This document shows, piece by piece, positions 60,504-64,000 of a stretch of DNA of 64,000 nt. The stretch spans positions 1-64,000 of the forward strand of contig CAZWHW010000003.1 in assembly GCA_964633815.1 (NCBI GenBank), written 5' to 3'. Below the pieces are notes generated by a model. That model had not been told where the DNA came from, made no database searches, and saw only the letters and a list, made by a program, of their open reading frames with translations. The DNA is from CALKZN01 sp964633815 (GTDB lineage: Bacteria > Pseudomonadota > Gammaproteobacteria > Arenicellales > Arenicellaceae). The position numbers and the translations under genes were made by a program. How positions within the stretch are numbered: position 1 is the first letter of the stretch; every line of letters starts with the position of its first letter.

Positions 60504-61569
60504 CTGTTTTTCCCGCAACAGCAGCTTCTGCGAAAGTTGCCATATTGTTGTGAATTGACAAAGCGCTTTTTAATAATGGTAAACAGACCGCAGCACCACT
60601 GCCTTCACCTAGGCGCATGCCAATATCAAGTAATGGTTTTGCCTGAAAATAGTCAAGCGCTTTAGCGTGCGCAGGTTCCGCCGATTGATGAGAAAATAAC
60701 AACCAATTTCGACTCGATGGATTGAGTTGACAAGCAATTAGTGCAGCTGCCGTGCTGATAAATCCATCGATTAAACTTGGAATTTTGTTTTGAGCGGCAG
60801 CAATATAGGCACCAACCAAGCCAGCAATTTCAAAACCACCAAAAGTCTGTAAAACGACAAAAGGATCTTTTGGATCTATACGATGTTTTTCTATGGCAAC
60901 TTGAATGATTTGAGCTTTACGTTCAATTTCTGTAGCTGTTAATCCGGTGCCAGGCCCCACTGCTTGTGTTGTGGAGATGCCTAATAAAGCGCAATAAATT
61001 GCAGAAGCTGAAGTGGTGTTGCCAATGCCCATTTCACCACCGATAAATAATTGAGGTAGTTTTTCCAGCTGGGATTCGATAATGTCTCGACCGATATCTA
61101 AAGCTTGTTGAGTTTGACTCTCTTGCATTGCTGCTTGTTGACTGAAATCTTTAGTGCCAGGTGCTATTGGTGTATTAATGAGTTTTGGATTGGAGAGTAG
61201 GTCTTGTTTGTTGGGCAAAGGATTAGCAAGCCCTATATTGACTACCGCGAAATCAGCACTTTCTTGTTCACTTAATACGCTGATTGCAGCACCACCATGA
61301 ATAAAATTACTCACCATTTGCGTCGTTACTTCTTGTGGAAAAGCTGAAATGTTTTGCGCACAGATTCCATGATCTGCTGCAAACACTCGAATTAGGCTTG
61401 TTTTAAGCTGTGGTTTTTCTGTTGATTGCCAACCAGCAAATTCAATGGCAATGTCTTCAAGTCTGCCCAAAGATCCAGCGGGTTTTGTCAATTGATTTTG
61501 CCTGCTTTGAGCAGCATTTCTTGATTTATCACTAGGCGTTGGACAAGGGGTTGTGTACCAATTTTTCAT
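60484..61569 (-). CDS. cobT: Nicotinate-nucleotide:DMB phosphoribosyltransferase CobT
   Basis: A 361-residue enzyme (E. coli 359) that makes alpha-ribazole 5'-phosphate from dimethylbenzimidazole and nicotinate mononucleotide. LTKPAGSLGRLEDIAIEFAGW, RVFAADHGICAQNISAFPQEVT and GEMGIGNTTSASAI are family motifs, and MRLGEGSGAAVCLPLL contains the catalytic Glu. ATG 61569 lies five bases after the cobU stop; a longer open frame runs to 61626. No dimethylbenzimidazole synthase gene is visible here, so the base may be salvaged or made elsewhere. Confidence 0.95.
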   Translation of the reverse strand: MKNWYTTPCPTPSDKSRNAAQSRQNQLTKPAGSLGRLEDIAIEFAGWQSTEKPQLKTSLIRVFAADHGICAQNISAFPQEVTTQMVSNFIHGGAAISVLSEQESADFAVVNIGLANPLPNKQDLLSNPKLINTPIAPGTKDFSQQAAMQESQTQQALDIGRDIIESQLEKLPQLFIGGEMGIGNTTSASAIYCALLGISTTQAVGPGTGLTATEIERKAQIIQVAIEKHRIDPKDPFVVLQTFGGFEIAGLVGAYIAAAQNKIPSLIDGFISTAAALIACQLNPSSRNWLLFSHQSAEPAHAKALDYFQAKPLLDIGMRLGEGSGAAVCLPLLKSALSIHNNMATFAEAAVAGKTDETTRI

Positions 61570-61574
61570 AGCGT

Positions 61575-62126
61575 TTATTTTAATTTCTGGGCTAAACCAG
61601 CGGTAATTAAGCTGACATTTGCGCATTTTTTAGCAAGTTCTTGGTGTAGCCAACCTGATTCATCAATAAACTGCCTAGCAAGTTTGTTTGTTGGCATAAT
61701 GCCAGTTCCTACCTCATTACTGACCATGATTATTCGCGCTTCGCTTTGTTCTATATTTTGTAAAAAATGTTGTTTTTGTTCAGACCAACAATCATGGTGG
61801 AGACAATTACTCAGCCATAAAGTTAAGCATTCAATTAACACTGTATCGGTATTTGAAAGTGTGTTTAACACTTTGCCGAGTTCAAGTGGTTCTTCAATTA
61901 AGTTCCATTGAAAATTAGTTGTTGCTTGGGTTTGTTCACGATCTGTTTGATGACGCTCAATGCGTTTGCGCATTTCATCATCTAAGGCTTCGCCAGTGGC
62001 TAAGTAATAGGCTGTCGAAGGTTCTTTCTTTGTTATTGAGTTAAAAATAAGGTTTTCGGCAAAGTGACTTTTTCCACTGCGAGCGCCGCCTAAAATTAAA
62101 TGATGTCGGTTGCTTTTGATTGACAT
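61575..62126 (-). CDS. cobU: Adenosylcobinamide kinase/guanylyltransferase CobU
   Basis: A 183-residue bifunctional enzyme (E. coli CobU 181) that phosphorylates adenosylcobinamide and transfers GMP to it. HLILGGARSGKSHFAE is the P-loop, AYYLATGEALDDEMRKRIERHQ contains the His that forms the GMP adduct, and ECLTLWLSNCLHH and SNEVGTGIMPTNKLARQFIDESGWLHQ-type residues (seen as VSNEVGTGIMPTN) complete the family set. It starts at ATG 62126, 12 bases after the ATPase gene. Confidence 0.95.
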   Translation of the reverse strand: MSIKSNRHHLILGGARSGKSHFAENLIFNSITKKEPSTAYYLATGEALDDEMRKRIERHQTDREQTQATTNFQWNLIEEPLELGKVLNTLSNTDTVLIECLTLWLSNCLHHDCWSEQKQHFLQNIEQSEARIIMVSNEVGTGIMPTNKLARQFIDESGWLHQELAKKCANVSLITAGLAQKLK

Positions 62127-62138
62127 GAGATTAAGTAA

Positions 62139-62921
62139 TTATTCTTCTAATATGACGGGTTTGCCGGAGCTAGGATTTTTCGTAACTTGACAGTTAATAG
62201 CGAATAATTCTTTAATAGTAGCAGGAGTTAATACTTGTTCTGGTGTACCAGTTGTTAGCACCTTGCCTGCATGTAAAGCAATTAATTCATCGGAATAGTT
62301 AGCAGCAGTGTTTAAATTATGCAGAACCATCACAATAGCGATATTGGATTGAGAAAAAATCTGTAAAAACTGCATGAGCATTTGTTGATGACCTAAATCC
62401 AGTGAAGTGTTTGGTTCGTCAAGCAATAGTATTCGTGGATTGGGTGTGTCTTCACCCCTCCAGATTTGTGCAAACACGCGCGCTAATTGCACTCGTTGTT
62501 TTTCACCGCCTGATAGTTGTGGGTAAGGCCGCTGAGAAAACTCAGTCATTTCCATCGTAGCGAGACTCTGGCGAATGATTTCAGTGTCTAATTTGTCACC
62601 CGTGTTATGAGGAATTCTTCCCAACCGCACTACTTCTTCTACTGTAAATGGAAAATTCAATAAACTCAGTTGCGGTAAAAAAGCTAAATTTCTAGCACGA
62701 TGATTGTCATTGTGTTTGGGATTGATATGTTGCTCATGTATTTTTATTTGACCTGAAGTGATGGGAATGTCACCTATAATTGCTTTTAATAAGGTTGATT
62801 TCCCGACTCCATTTGCACCAATAATGGTGGTAATTTTGCCTGCGTGAATGTGAGCCGACACTTTAGTTAAAACGGATACATTGTCGTTGTTTACACTAAT
62901 GTTATCGATGCAAATGCTCAT
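62139..62921 (-). CDS. btuD: Cobalamin ABC transporter ATPase (BtuD-like)
   Basis: A 260-residue ABC ATPase of the FecE/HmuV/BtuD class. Walker A is IGANGVGKSTLLKAI, the signature is LSGGEKQRVQLARVF, Walker B is ILLLDEPNTSLDLG and the switch His lies in VMVLHNLNTAANY. The sequence alone could suit haem uptake, but its place between the permease gene and cobU, with btuF in the same operon, makes corrinoid import most likely. It lies five bases after the permease gene. Confidence 0.85.
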   Translation of the reverse strand: MSICIDNISVNNDNVSVLTKVSAHIHAGKITTIIGANGVGKSTLLKAIIGDIPITSGQIKIHEQHINPKHNDNHRARNLAFLPQLSLLNFPFTVEEVVRLGRIPHNTGDKLDTEIIRQSLATMEMTEFSQRPYPQLSGGEKQRVQLARVFAQIWRGEDTPNPRILLLDEPNTSLDLGHQQMLMQFLQIFSQSNIAIVMVLHNLNTAANYSDELIALHAGKVLTTGTPEQVLTPATIKELFAINCQVTKNPSSGKPVILEE

Positions 62922-62926
62922 GTTGC

Positions 62927-63997
62927 TTATGCCTCTTGCATGCCATAACGATGGCGATTTTTTAGCAAAGAAATAAAGAAAGGCGCGCCAACTAGAGCAG
63001 TGATGATGCCAACAGGGATTTCTGCTGGTGAAATAATAGTGCGAGCAAGTGTGTCGGCAATTAATAATAAGATTGCACCCGCAATAAAGCTGGCAGGGAT
63101 AAGGAAGCGATGATCAGGACCAATAATTAAACGCATGATGTGTGGCACAACTAAACCGATGAATCCAATTCCACCAACGAGTGAAACAGAAATTCCAACC
63201 CCAGCTGCAACTAATATCACGAGTTTTAATTTAGTTTTTTGGACAGCAATGCCAAGATGTCGTGCTTCAGATTCACCAAGTAATAAGGCATTGAGGGCAG
63301 TACTTTGCTGTTTGAAAAACACCAGTAAAATGACAACAACCACACTCATGAGGGTGACATGTGTATAGTTGGCAGCATCCAAGCCTCCCATTTGCCAAAG
63401 GCTGATACGTCTTAGCGCGTTATTGTCAGAGAAGTATTCTAACAAACTGGTGAAACCACCAGCCAATGCGGTGATGGCAATGCCTGCTAATAACATGGTG
63501 GCAACTGAAGTGCCATTGGCATTGGTTGATAGGCGGTAGATTAATAACACAGTGATAAGAGCACTAATAAAAGCCCCAATGCTGACTATTGATAATCCTA
63601 AGCCGTTTTGTTGAAAATCGCTTAAGTTTAGCCATTGTGTACCCAGTACGATAATGATTGTAGCTCCAATGGAAGCGCCTGCAGAAACTCCGATCAGTGA
63701 CGGGTCAGCTAAAGGATTGCGGAATAAGCCTTGCGTGATTGCGCCACAACTAGCTAAACAAGCTCCGACTAGTAAGGCGAGTAAGGCGCGCGGTAAACGA
63801 ATTTTTTCTATGATTAAGGTAAAGCTTGATTCGGATGTTTGATTTGAAAAGGGGTTGATTATTGTAAAAATGTCGGCGGTAGGAATTTGCATACTGCCTA
63901 GCGATAATGAAATCAAAAAACAAATACACAATACAATTGCCATGCCTATTAGCAAGAGTCTTTTAAATTTGTGTTGCTTAGTTAGTGATGACTGCAT
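62927..63997 (-). CDS. btuC: Cobalamin ABC transporter permease (BtuC/FecCD family)
   Basis: A 356-residue permease with about ten helices. IRLPRALLALLVGACLASCGAI TQGLF-type residues appear as RLPRALLALLVGACLASCGA, followed by FRNPLADPSLIGVSAGASIGA, VGGIGFIGLVVPHIMRLI and a C-terminal LARTIISPAEIPVGIITALVGAPFF, all FecCD/BtuC motifs. It starts at ATG 63997, three bases from the window edge, so its ribosome site, promoter and any upstream cobalamin riboswitch are not visible. Specificity is taken from the operon. Confidence 0.87.
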   Translation of the reverse strand: MQSSLTKQHKFKRLLLIGMAIVLCICFLISLSLGSMQIPTADIFTIINPFSNQTSESSFTLIIEKIRLPRALLALLVGACLASCGAITQGLFRNPLADPSLIGVSAGASIGATIIIVLGTQWLNLSDFQQNGLGLSIVSIGAFISALITVLLIYRLSTNANGTSVATMLLAGIAITALAGGFTSLLEYFSDNNALRRISLWQMGGLDAANYTHVTLMSVVVVILLVFFKQQSTALNALLLGESEARHLGIAVQKTKLKLVILVAAGVGISVSLVGGIGFIGLVVPHIMRLIIGPDHRFLIPASFIAGAILLLIADTLARTIISPAEIPVGIITALVGAPFFISLLKNRHRYGMQEA

Positions 63998-64000
63998 TTT

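Noticed and set aside
62139..63997. Haem (HmuUV) rather than cobalamin import
   Set aside because: The ATPase and permease motifs are compatible with both, but btuF and four cob genes follow in the same tight operon.

Overview
The window is chromosomal DNA from an AT-rich gammaproteobacterium. The evidence is its gene set and order: accA-tilS-pyrG-kdsA-eno, metG-rsxB-nth, hflD, mpl, a fused cysG, ppnN, and a complete System I cytochrome c maturation operon. I cannot name the genus from sequence alone. Coding density is high. I see no tRNA, rRNA, insertion sequence, prophage, CRISPR array or gene-free stretch above 300 bases.

Layout. (1) 1-12.9 kb is an accessory glycosylation island. It holds a left-truncated TPR-GT41 (OGT/SPINDLY-like) enzyme, a GT2 enzyme, a bipartite glycosyltransferase/methyltransferase-like protein, a methyltransferase, a GT9-like/GT2 fusion and its divergent stand-alone GT9-like paralogue, and a GT4 enzyme. 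It ends with two translationally coupled TPR-OGT genes, one of which has lost the catalytic residues, and a PAPS-type sulfotransferase. (2) 12.9-22.2 kb holds envelope and stress housekeeping genes: a DsbA-family protein, ppnN, dsbA, mpl, a membrane protein, rnd, a glycine-zipper protein behind five 11-bp tandem half-sites, and a PepSY/response regulator/sensor kinase operon. (3) 22.2-31.9 kb is core metabolism: a TrpD2/YbiB-like protein, cysG, accA, tilS (apparently with a CTG start), pyrG, kdsA, eno and hflD.

(4) 31.9-40.9 kb holds a membrane-anchored spermidine-synthase-like protein, the general L-amino-acid ABC transporter aapJ-aapQMP with a perfect 17-bp inverted repeat upstream and an intercistronic terminator, a small unknown gene, and a divergent MocR-type regulator. 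(5) 40.9-48.1 kb is ccmABCDEFGHI on the minus strand. (6) 48.3-58.1 kb holds ppk2, a TPR protein, a Sel1/proline-repeat membrane protein, an arsS-like radical SAM gene, nth, a soluble RsxB/RnfB, metG and a FadL-family porin. (7) 58.2-64 kb is a minus-strand cobalamin uptake and nucleotide-loop salvage operon (btuC, btuD, cobU, cobT, btuF, cobS, cobC). Its promoter lies beyond the right edge.

How the parts fit. The left island looks like a dedicated protein or surface-glycan decoration system: GT41 enzymes normally modify Ser/Thr on proteins, and the other enzymes could extend, methylate or sulfate that glycan. The rest supports an aerobic or respiratory organism that imports amino acids and corrinoids. 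The strongest candidate for something undescribed is the pairing of an apparently active OGT with a degenerate OGT paralogue inside this island.
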